Made by a program: the position numbers and the translations under genes. From the NCBI RefSeq assembly GCF_033568475.1, contig NC_133123.1:22802622-22866621 (forward strand): a stretch of 64,000 bases of DNA. Direction: 5' to 3'. Below the pieces are notes generated by a model. The model saw only the letters and a list, made by a program, of their open reading frames with translations. It had not been told where the DNA came from and made no database searches. Numbering within the stretch: position 1 is the stretch's first letter; each line of letters opens with the position of its first letter. The stretch is from Henckelia pumila (lineage: Eukaryota; Streptophyta; Magnoliopsida; Lamiales; Gesneriaceae). Below are positions 1-11,221 of the stretch, piece by piece.

Positions 1-74
1 TCATCGACAAAATAGATCACTGATAAATTCTGCAGGCATTTTTAAATAACAAGTTTTTCTTGAATATTTTTCAG

Positions 75-3000
75 GGATCTGAGTGAAAATCAATTAGTTG
101 GACCTATTCCAGCAATTCTTGGAAATCTTACTTACACCGGGAAGCTGTTAGTTCTGGGCTATCTGAGTTTATGAATTTCCAAGCATCTCTCTTTCCCATC
201 CCCTTTTTATAACATTTACTTACCTATTTCAGGTACCTTCATGGTAACAAACTCACGGGGCCAATTCCACCTGAGCTGGGAAATATGACGAAGCTTAGCT
301 ATTTGTGAGAAATTATTAAATCTAAAACATAGCAGTGTTGATATTTTCCTTATTTGCATTGCTAAATAATGCAAACTTGTAGGCAATTAAATGACAACCA
401 ACTTCTTGGAGGTATACCTGCTGAACTTGGGAATTTGGAACAACTCTTTGAATTGTGAGTATTTTTTTATTAAACTGCCTTATTTTCTCCTCTTTGCTCT
501 TGTGAGCCAATTGGTTGTGCATTGCTGTCTGCTAGAAATCTGGCTAATAACAATCTGGATGGGCCCATTCCTGAAAATCTCAGTTCATGCACGGCATTGA
601 ATCAACTGTAAGATTTTGTATTCATATTTATTCAGACATGCTCATTTCAAAACATGAGTGAATCGTGATATATCTTTTTGGTTTTTCTCAGAAATGTGCA
701 TGGCAACCGTTTGAATGGATCCATTCCATCTGGGCTAAAACACCTAGAGAGCCTGACATATCTGTATGTTTTCATCTTATAGTTTTTTCATCTTGTATTT
801 CATGTATAAATGCTGAAATTATGTTCTTGATCTCCAGGAATCTTTCCTCCAACCAGTTTCATGGTTCTATACCTGTAGAGCTTGGGCACATTATCAATCT
901 CGATACATTGTGAGTTTTAAGATTCACCTTTTACATTTAATGGCTTTGGAAATCTTTGCATGACGGTATTTTTCTTAGGGACCTGTCGAACAATGATTTC
1001 TCAGGATCTCTTCCTGCCTCTGTTGGTGATTTAGAACACCTTCTTACTTTGTAAGTCATGTATATAGTAGTAAAAATAGATTATTCTTGTCATAGTATTT
1101 GTTGTATGAATTAAATCATATGCAAACTCTGCTAATTTATAGGAACTTAAGTCATAATCATCTTGATGGATCCATACCTTCCGAATTTGGGAGCCTAAGG
1201 AGCATTCAGATTCTGTAAGCTTCTATTTTAAAAAGAAGTTTTATCGTAAATGTTAATTTCTCCAATATTACCAGTCCTTTACTAGATGTGATATCTTTTA
1301 CATGCAAATCATTTTGTAGGGATTTGTCGTTCAACAAGTTGTCAAACAGCATCCCTGAAGAGTTGGGGCAGCTGCAAAATCTTGCTTTTCTGTATGTTTG
1401 TTTTCTTAACTACATCCTTTTTCCCATGCAATCACTTTTACCTACTGCTTGAATGGTTCTATCTCTAAGGCAAGTTGCTGTGTTGCAGCATTCTAAATAA
1501 CAATTATCTAACTGGAAGAATACCTGATAAACTAAGCAATTGCTTGAGTCTTGACAGACTGTGAGTTACCGAGTTCTATGATTTCATTGTTTGAAGTTTC
1601 ATTTTTCCAAGTCTCTTGGTGTAACGAAAGCTTCTTCTGTTCAGGAATGTTTCTTATAACAACTTTACTGGTTCAGTTCCGCTTGGAAGAAACTTCTCTC
1701 GTTTTCCACCTGATAGGTAAGATAAAATGAACTATCTCTGCGGAGTTTACTGTTTATAATAATTTTTCGTTGTCTTTGTGGTCATCTTGATCTTTTGTTA
1801 TACAGCTTCATTGGGAACCCCTTACTGTGTGGTCACTGGTTGGGCTCAATATGCTATCCATATCCCCCAAAATCCAAAGGTACTACCATATGATTTGATA
1901 CTGTTGCTGTTATTGCACAATTCTTGTATTTTGTTCTTACCCTCGATCTTAACACCTACTGTTTACCTTTGCCCTTTATACTAGCCATGTTTTCAAGAAC
2001 AGCAGTTGTTTGCATCACGTTGGGCTTTATTACTATGTTATCAATGATCGTTGTTGCCATATACAAAACCAACCAACCGAAGCCATTCACGAAGGGCTCT
2101 AATAAGAGTATGCAAGGTCACGTGGGACTATTTTTATCTCTCTTTTTCTTTCTTTTTTCTTCGGTGTTTTCATGCGTGTTTCATCAACAGGTTCGTCAAA
2201 ACTTGTTGTTCTTCACATGGATATGGCTATTCATACATATGAGGATATAATGAGACTCACTGAGAATTTGAGTGAGAAATACATAATAGGATATGGAGCT
2301 TCAAGCACCGTATATAAATGTGAATTAAAAAATTCCAGGCCTATCGCCATTAAGCGACTCTATAATCAATATCCTCACAACTCTCGCGAGTTTGAGACTG
2401 AGCTTGAGACTATTGGCCGTATAAGGCACAGAAATCTTGTCAGCTTGCATGGTTACTCCTTGTCTCCCCAGGGAGATCTACTCTTCTATGATTACATGGA
2501 AAATGGCTCTCTCTGGGATCTCCTTCATGGTTAGTAATTTCTCTTCAATTTTACTCGCAATAAAACATTGAAGTTCGTAAAAAAATAAAAAATCTGGGTT
2601 TCCTTTGTCTCTCATGTTCTTGGAAATTAAAAGATTAATACGTTGTCAATCTTTTTCCTGTTAGCCACTTGACCTTTTGATCAATATGATCAGGATCATG
2701 AAAATCTTGTCTTAAAGCACAACTAGCGTCTATATTTCATGTTTTCAACTTAATTTTAAACGATTCAAGCTCTGATATTTAGGTGATCTACATGACAGGT
2801 GCATTGAAAAAGGTAAAGCTTGACTGGGAAACTCGTCTAAAAGTTGCTGTTGGTGCTGCACAAGGGCTAGCATACCTCCACCATGATTGCAACCCCAGGA
2901 TCATTCACAGGGATGTGAAATCATCGAATATCCTACTTGATGAAAATTTCGAGGCCCATCTATCTGATTTTGGAATCGCAAAATGTTTACCTGCAGCAAA

Positions 3001-3656
3001 AACACATGCGTCTACGTACGTTCTTGGAACAATAGGGTATATCGACCCAGAGTACGCCAGGACTTCTAGGCTTACTGAAAAATCAGATGTTTATAGCTTC
3101 GGCATTGTGCTTCTCGAGCTATTGACTGGCAAGAAGGCTGTTGACAACGACTCAAACTTGCATCACCTGGTAATATTATCAGTTTTTGTTTTTATTACCA
3201 TTTTTAATTATATAACTTGATCATGTTTATGCTATAATCACCACTTAACTTTTAACTAATAACCTTGTACTTCTACGTTTTATGTTTCAGGTACTGTCTA
3301 AAGCAGACGACAACACGATAATGGAAACCGTCGACCCTGAAGTATCAGTGACTTGCATGGATTTATCTCATGTAAGAAAAACATTTCAGCTGGCGTTGCT
3401 TTGCACGAAACGCTACCCATCCGAAAGACCAACTATGCATGAGGTTTCAAGAGTCCTTCTGTCATTCTTACCCCCGCCTCCGCCATCAAAACCTCGCTCG
3501 ACTCTTCCAAAAAGCGTCGACTATGCACAGTTTGTGATCGGTCAAGGACAACCCCATCTAGAGACGCCTCAGCGGCAAGGTGAACCGGAGAACAATTCAT
3601 CAGATGCCCAATGGTACGTAAGATTTGGAGAGGTGATATCCAAGAACAGTGTTTAA
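75..3656 (+). CDS. ERL1: ERECTA-like LRR receptor kinase (ERL1/ERL2 type), 5' partial
   Basis: Plasma-membrane receptor-like kinase of the ERECTA family, which perceives EPF/EPFL peptides in stomatal and organ patterning (family knowledge). Coding exons seen: 75-146, 233-304, 383-454, 536-607, 692-763, 838-909, 979-1050, 1143-1214, 1320-1391, 1489-1560, 1645-1716, 1806-1879, 1985-2116, 2191-2529, 2799-3169, 3291-3656. All join in frame and give the last 690 residues. The first eleven exons are each 72 bp and encode LRRs of 24 residues. Then come a Cys-containing juxtamembrane piece (FIGNPLLCG), a hydrophobic membrane segment (about 2000-2080), and a kinase domain with glycine loop [11 protein letters not shown], catalytic Lys in [11 protein letters not shown] ([10 protein letters not shown]), DFG and an APE-equivalent PEYARTSR. 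All key residues are present, so the kinase looks active. The C-terminal tail [12 protein letters not shown] favours ERL1/ERL2 over ERECTA. The 5' exons are outside the window. Confidence 0.93.
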
Positions 3657-4605
3657 GGATTTGGTTTAACCTGCGTTTTTTGGTCCATTCAAGGAAAAAA
3701 GTGGATGTATTGTGGATTCACTTGATTGTTTTATGGGCTTGGTGAGAGGATTTCAAGGGTTAGTATATAAAGTGAATAGCTATTGACAGAATTGTTCGAG
3801 TGCATGCAAAATTTAGTTTAGTTTTTCTGATCATTGTGCAAGAAGACACAATTTCACCCATAATATCTTTAATTTTATGCAATTTATTTCCTTTCCGTAA
3901 TGCTGTAATATGGATAATCAAAGAGTAAACAGTTATTGGAAATATGTAAGTGGTCTCTATTTTTATTGTGGCATTATCTGTGAAATAAATTTATTAATTT
4001 TATAATACTAGAATACATATAATAAATAAATAACATTTAAAAAGTTTAGAGATTGATAAAAACGTTCAATGATCACAAGGTTGTAACGCTAAAAAAAATA
4101 CAGTTTTATTTCATAGTTCACACACACAAAATTCAAATAATCATTTGCTACTTCGTTCTTATGAATTACCATATCTAAGTTGTTTTGGTCTCTCTAGTCT
4201 TTTATTAAGATTTATATGTAAGTTGATATGACAAATATATTTTCAAATGTTAAAAAAATAAATCTAGATATTTAGCAGGCTTGAACGTTATTAAATTATA
4301 GCAGATATTAGTGTTGTAATTGTCAAAAAAGAATATAATAAACAAAAGTAAAACGCACAAGACATATAGTTAAGATTCGAAATTAATAGAGCTTTATACT
4401 AGGTAAAACCATTATCATAATAGACATCAAGCAAACACTATGCAAAGGTCAAGCCCTCGAGCTGATTAATACAAAAGGTCTTCCCGTAAAAAAAGTAGCA
4501 CCAAAAAAAAAAGAGAGAGAGAAGCAATAGTTGGCATCGGACATTAATTTTGATTATTTCCTAAACCTCGATATGACTTGAGATGCCAGAGCAAATGACT
4601 ATAAA
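3657..4605. other. Convergent intergenic region: 3' UTRs of ERL1-like and U2AF65 genes
   Basis: About 950 bp between two stop codons that face each other. It is AT-rich with no supported ORF and must contain both 3' UTRs and poly(A) sites. AATAAA-like strings occur at 4020-4030 on the plus strand. A purine-rich A/GA stretch lies at 4500-4525. I see no transposon ends here. Confidence 0.6.
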
Positions 4606-7600
4606 CTAGCCATCATACACACCCTCGGAAAACTTGTTCTCTGGATAGAAAACTGCCACAACTTCTTTTCCCCCGAATCTTCTTCCGTGTAGCCCTTGTC
4701 GAGCTTTCGTAGCACCTTCAATGTCCTCGTACTCCAAGAACACCTGAACAAAAAACATGATGTTTTATTTTAATCAACACAAATGCAACCAGACAACGAA
4801 TGCACAAAAAGGAAACCTCAGAGGCCAACCTTTCCAACACCTGGAGCTTGTTCATTGTTGGGGGATGGGCGTGGGATGATCACATTTACAAGAGTACCTG
4901 CATCATTTAAAATCAAGGGCTGAGACATTTGTTTTTGCATAAAACAGGAAAGTATGCTGGTTTTTGTTTAAATATATAAGGTTCTGGAATTTTCTTGTGG
5001 TGGCTTCTGTTATGCAGAATATAGGACCCGAGAACACTGTAAAACAGAGAATAGAACACAAAACGAAAAGATATTTAGTGTAGATGAAGATTGTGAACAA
5101 GTTCGTGAGTTATAGAAGTCTCAACGGTTATTGAAGAAGATTACCAAATTTTCCACACTCAATTTTCATGTCCTCTAAGATATCTTCGTAGTCATCATCA
5201 TCATTGAGCTCCTCTGCACTAACCACCTCTGTGAGGCACAGCACCTTTGTAGCCACTACACTGGGTTGTAACATGAGTTTCTGCAAAAGAATTTCGAGCC
5301 ATAATTTAAGCTGGCCATTTATTATTCTAAATAATCACAACAGAACAAACACTAGCGGTAAGGGAAGACAGTAAACTATGCCAAAAACAAAACATCGGTT
5401 TTCATACAACCACCAAATTTCAAGATAATAAAGTAGAGTTTAGCACTGTAAAATGTCTCAACATGTAAATTGGACAAATTAACTAGACAAATTCTGAGGA
5501 TGACAATATATCATTAAAAAAGATGAACAAGCAGAACAAAATAAAAGCACACTACCTGCAATGCTATTTGTTGTTGGGCGTGTAATAATACGCTCTCTTG
5601 TTCAGGGTTAGGTTGAGCTGTACCCTGGTTAGCACGTCTAACAGTAAGTGTTTTGTCGCCCATTTTTATCCCATTAAGTGCTGCACAGGCAATATCTGTA
5701 ACTGATAAATCCTGGTACACACAAAATGCATATCCTTTGGAATTCCCTGTTTCTCTATCTTTAACCAGATCAAAGCCCCGCAGATGTCCAAAAGACTCCA
5801 GCAACTCCCTAACCTGTCCTTCTGTAAAATAATATGGTAAGCCACCAACAAATATACGGTCAGGACCCTCAAGACCCCCAGCAGATCCTGGTGTCAACCC
5901 AACAGCTGCAAGATTTAGATTGGGGCTAGGTTGACTAGAGCCTAGAGTCGCAGCCAACGAAGGGTTGTAATCACTGGGTCTTCTAACTTTAACTGGCGCA
6001 CCCTGAACAAAAGAGTAGATAAAATGTAAGCAATATTTTGTTGGTATTAGGGTGACAGAAGTACTGCATCAAATATAAGAATACCATTGAAAAAGATATT
6101 CAAAATAGAACTCAATAACTCGATTTAATAGGCCCCACTAAACTTAGAAGTACAAAAGACTTTCAATACCTCAAACATTATTCCATCTAAAGCCATAGCA
6201 TTACTAGCTTCTTCAACAGATCTCATTTCCACAAAAGCAAATTTTTTCTCATGGTTGATGTATACATTTACGACAGCATCCCCTGAAATGAAATAGAACA
6301 ATTCTATTCATCGCGACTCATTTCAGAATAAGCAAATACAGAAAAAAAAACAATAAATTCGGTAGACAACCTGGACCAGCGGTATTTCCTCCGATTGCTG
6401 ACATAACATGACTAAAGTAGGTTGCCACAGACTGCCATTATCACAAAACTAGAAGTTAGTAAAGAGGCAAATAATTCAAAGTTCAGTAACAGCAAGGGGC
6501 AAAAAAACTGCAGCATGACAAGATTACATGTACATGACAGAAGCTAATTAGTCCACAGCTCTAAGAGCCATAGCAAGGGTACATGTAATCAACTGCCACA
6601 GCATATTCACAAGTAATGAAATAGAATATACCTCGTTTCCTCTCCAAAAAAAAATATATATATATATATGAAAAGAAAAAAAGGACATTTCTCTAAAAGA
6701 TAGCCCGTTGTCCTCATTAATTGAAGTTCTAGAAAAAGGGAGTCACTTTACAAAACATCTAAAAAGTGCCAAAGACAGATGAGCATATATCCAACTAGTG
6801 GCCAAATATGATAAATAGTAAATACATTGAGGTGGAGTACCCTACTTGTTCATTGGCAGAGGGAGGAAGTCCACCAACATAGACTCGTCTAGCATGTCTG
6901 GTAGCCTGATAAGACAATATTTCATGATACTAAAATCCAATATAACACGTGCAAAAAATATAAAGAGAACGCAACCTGCTGGGTCATTGCCTGAATTGGC
7001 ATTAGGGGGAGTGTTCCAAACTGCAATGAAGTCAAGATTAATCTTAGAAGCTGAATTATAGAACTGAGAACATGCAACAAGAACATTGAAAGTTGCAAAA
7101 AAACCTGTCCACCAGCCAAAGGTAACATATTGGGGAACATTCCAGAAATGGCGGGGGTGTTCCCAAGCATCTGACCTGTAGAAGTTAAACCAAGTTACAT
7201 CTCAAGAATTTTAGAAGTATACCCTCTTCTTACTCTTAAACAACAAGAGTTGACGATTTCTATAATGTTTCTTCACGCAAGAAAAAAAATCGTTTCTTAG
7301 ACCAACTATCGTATGGGAAATAAATGTAACTATGAAGAAAAGATGGCATTCTAACAAAATTGTTTATAAAAACTACCAAGCATGCAAATCCTGGTTGAAG
7401 ATGGACAAGACCTGTATTCGTTCTGCCTTGTACAAAAAAGCTACAGAGGTCTGCTCACGCTCATTGTCAGCACAGTGGGGCTAGTAGCCCAACATTGCCT
7501 TCTTAGTACATAACTTAGGACATACAAAACAAACAAACAAACACCAAACACAACAAGAAACCAAAACCCTCTCAGTTTCAATTACCAAGCAAATAATTAA

Positions 7601-9776
7601 AGGAAAACTGAATAGCCAATCTACAGAAGAATGCTCCATATCGAGATATATACAAATTTAGGAACTGAGTACGCTTACCAAAATGAAACCATGTATTTGA
7701 TATGAACTTTCCACACTCTATCACGGGAAAGAATAATAGTTATCATAATTGACATCATGGTAAAATATTGTTGCTTGTACCTCCATTAGCCGCACCAGCG
7801 TTCGAAAGCAATGCAACAGGAGGTGCCATGTCAAATCCACTGGTCCTTTTGCTGTAAATATATATTCAATCAATGACAAGATTCCAAGAGCTATAGATAA
7901 TAATTAATAATAATAGTGGAGATTTTGGTTCGTGAATTAAGACCAATTAATAAACTTGATGGCAATGATGAAGATGCAAGGTAGAAAGCTGGACTTGTAC
8001 ACTATTGTGTATAGCAGATAAAGTAAATTGAGTTAAATTTAGTCATCAAGCTCATAACAGACCATAACATGGCAGGTTTTAATAATTCTGTGCTATTAAC
8101 ATGAAAGTGAGGAAGTTTACAATCACAAACTACCTTTTAGACCGTGAAGGAGATCGGGACCCTGATCTATGGTCCGATCTAGGCTTGGAGCGAGACCGGG
8201 ACCTATGCTTGGGTTTGTCATCCCTATCTTTGTCATGGTCTCTCCGCCTGCAAGCTCGTAACAATAATAGAATTAGAAAAACACATCTATGGCTTAGAAA
8301 CAATATTTGCAAGATTAATAGAAAGGACAGACAGACAGACAGACATAGTAAAATCTAAGCAGGAATGCAGCATCGAAGGTGAATGTCAGTTAACAAAAGC
8401 GCCTCACAAAATACTTTCAGCTAATTCAAGTAACTCGTTAGCTAAAAGAATAAGCCACACCTTTCCCCCAGCTAAAATATCAGGGGACAGATAGAAAGCA
8501 TTACTGGATTCACAAACTCAAAACAGTATGCAAATAAAAGAAAACAGACGGAAGCCACTAGTAATATAAAACAACCAATAAGTTAGAATTTCTGCACCTG
8601 TCATAGTCTCGATTTTTATAATAGTCATCGTCATCATTTCGATCTCTTGTTCTCTCCCTCTCCCTTCTCTCACTCCGATCCTTGTGACGGTCTCGATGAT
8701 GATGATCACGATCACGATATCTATCTTTGTCCCTGTCCCTGTCCTTTTCCCTATCTCTCTCCCTGTCCCTGTCTCGGCCCTTATCACGACCTCGTTCCCG
8801 ATCCTTATCCCTGCTTCTGAAGGACTCTCTCTCTCTATCTTTTTCATGGTCGAGAGAAGTATGCTGCATAAAGCACCATCACAAAGAATGAATCATAAAC
8901 AAGTCAAACAAACAAATCATTGAAAAGAGCCATAAATAGTATATATATCTTTTTTTTCCAAACATCCCAACAAATTTCTATCAATCGTTGAGAAAGTAAG
9001 ACAAAAATATCATGATTATGAAACACCACATTATGAACTGATGGAACAATTATTGATATCTAAAAGGAATAGGTAATCTACTAACAAATGCTATATGATT
9101 GACATTTGTTTCATAGTCACGGAGCTAGTGTTTTTATGGTTGCCTAAATTAGGGATTAATAGGCTGTCTAAAAATTTTTGAGATTCAAACTTTTCAGAAA
9201 TCAAATTCTAATACATAACTAAGCCTCCGAACCCAATTAGCTAGTATACAATAGCCTTTCTTGTATGTCATATTGTCCATTCAAAAACACGTTCTGAAAT
9301 ATTGGCATTGCTAAAGTCGCATACATACCTTGGAATTTGGGCTGGATGATTCTCTGCGAGCTGGTTGCTGCAAGCTTGCAGCTTCTGGTGAATCCATAGG
9401 AGGTGGAGAGTAGTAGTTCCCAGCAATTTCCTGAGTTTGTGAAGTAAACATAAATAAGCCATTGGCTCATGAAATTCAGCCAATGATACTCAAATAATTT
9501 CAACATATTCCAAATCGGATAGGCTTATTTCTACTTATCATTCCAAATACTCAATTATTTAACACAAAAGAATGTCTCAACTCTTGATAACTCATAGCTC
9601 GTCTCAAATCGTTCCAAAAAAGACCAGAAATTAGGTCTACTAAATTCCAGAATTGAACAAAAAAAACTAAACAATTCATCAAAGATAGATCCACAGATCA
9701 ATAGAGAAGCAAAGCACATACATAGACACACACACGCGCGTGCATACAGATGGAGAGAGAAGGGGAGGCATACCAT
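4606..9776 (-). CDS. U2AF65: Splicing factor U2AF large subunit (U2AF65), complete
   Basis: Nuclear factor that binds the polypyrimidine tract and recruits U2 snRNP to the branch site (family knowledge). Exons, 5' to 3' on the minus strand: 9776-9774, 9430-9329, 8863-8598, 8247-8134, 7851-7781, 7175-7105, 7020-6976, 6905-6846, 6431-6371, 6282-6170, 6002-5556, 5280-5145, 4897-4830, 4743-4606. They join in frame to 564 residues, a normal length. Order: short acidic/Pro N-terminus (NYYSPPPMDSPEAAS), an RS-like domain rich in RD/RE/RS dipeptides (about residues 40-145), the conserved SGFDMAPP stretch, RRM1 (RRVYVGGLPP... KKFAFVEM), RRM2 (DRIFVGGLPYYF... KGYAFCVY) and a C-terminal UHM (VLCLTEVV... 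GRRFGGKEVVAVFY). The start is the ATG that forms the last three bases of exon 1. The next upstream in-frame candidate begins with GTG, so I did not use it. Confidence 0.94.
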
Positions 9777-9840
9777 CAGAGAAGCCGAGTTTGGTACGAA
9801 TTGAATCGCACTCTTTTTCAACACATTCGAAACCCTAGTT
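9777..9840 (-). promoter_or_regulatory. 5' leader of U2AF65 with a two-codon upstream ORF
   Basis: Upstream of the U2AF65 start, minus strand 9826-9818 reads ATG, one codon, then TGA: a minimal upstream ORF (Met-Cys-stop) ending 41 nt before the main ATG. The transcription start is not known, so whether the uORF is in the mRNA is inferred. The stretch around 9830-9840 carries the AACCCTA-type telo-box sequence (minus strand CTAGGGTTT), common near plant housekeeping gene starts. Confidence 0.45.
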
Positions 9841-11221
9841 TTGTGTTTTGTGAGATTCTGCGTTAATCGAAATTTTTCGATCTACGGGCTTAAAATAAAC
9901 ACATATTTCTTCCTCGTTTTCCTCTTTTGCCCATCGCTGCCCAATATTAACTTTTATTTATCCAAAATATTATATCGTTAAATCACATAAACGTATCAAA
10001 ATAGTTTTAAAAATAAAATTTAGATATCGTTTGCAAATTCTAAAAGCAAATGATTATGATTTATTTTTATAGAATTTGTAAAAAAATAATCTATAAGCGA
10101 CACTTGTGATATATGTGAATTTTTTGCGTAATTAAATACTTTTAAATTGAAAAAAATAATAAATATCAATATTTATAAATGATAAATAATAAATTTATTT
10201 AAATAACAAAGTAAAGATATTTTTGTCTGTGTTTTCTTTATTGAGTTGATACATTATTATATAATAATAATAATTATTATTATAATTAATAATTAATAAT
10301 AATAATAATTAAATAAATAGATGAATAAATACATACAGATCTGATCTACGTAGAAAAAAAGATTAAACATTTTGTGCCCGATATAAAAGGTTCTAAAAAT
10401 ATGCTACATTTGCTATATTATACTATGAAAGTTGTTAATTTTTTATTATTTTATAATTATATATTTTATTTGCTATTTTCGAAAAAAACCTCTTTGTACA
10501 GTATCCAAAAATAAATTGGGTAAAAATATTTTTTTCAAAATCATTACGTAAATAATAGAACCTTTATAAAATTTTTTTCACATAAATAGCAAAATTATCG
10601 ATTTAGTTATATTGAATAAATTAACTTAATATATAATCACAATCTATTTATTTATTAAAAAGATTTTTTTTAAAAAAAATAGTCAACACTATGTTCCAAT
10701 GTTTATTTTAATAATAGGAAAATTATATGTTAACGTTAAATAAAAACAAAAAAATAACATTCATAAACTTTTTATTAATAGTTATAAGAACTTTCTAGAT
10801 ACAAATATATATTTTTATGTGTTCTTAATGAGTTTTTCTAATATCCAGCTTTAAAAATATACCAAACAATGTTAGTTGAATTCTAATTTCTTTAATTTCA
10901 TCAAGATTATATTCCTATAAACTCCTAACTCAGAGCCAAAGCAACTATTAGCACATAATCCAATACTTCATTGTAACAAAACAGATAAATATTTGATTTC
11001 ATGTGAAATTGTGAATCATTATATACCTTTAAAGAAGAAAAGAAAGCATGATTATATGATTCAATCCCTTCCCAATTGTTATATAATCGAGTTGATTCTA
11101 AACATCCTACAATTTTTTTTTATTTTTTTTGGGTATGGAGTATAAAAAATATCTTTGATCCCTATAATCAGCGTAACTTTAATGTGACATTCTTTCATTT
11201 CAGCGACGACCCCAAGACACT
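9841..11221. other. Intergenic region between U2AF65 and the TPX2-like gene
   Basis: The U2AF65 promoter side is 9841 to about 10000. The rest is very AT-rich. A self-complementary ATAATAAT/ATTATTAT tract at 10260-10315 could fold back. No ORF or transposon end is convincing. The 3' UTR of the TPX2-like gene should end somewhere near 10950-11220. Confidence 0.5.

Noticed and set aside
8101..8923. Open plus-strand frames opposite the U2AF65 RS domain
   Set aside because: They are antisense shadows of the Arg/Asp/Glu-rich coding sequence and have no family features.
9777..9824. Longer U2AF65 N-terminus starting 16 codons upstream
   Set aside because: The apparent first codon at 9824 is GTG, not ATG, and no in-frame ATG lies further upstream. 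The ATG at 9776 is the better start.
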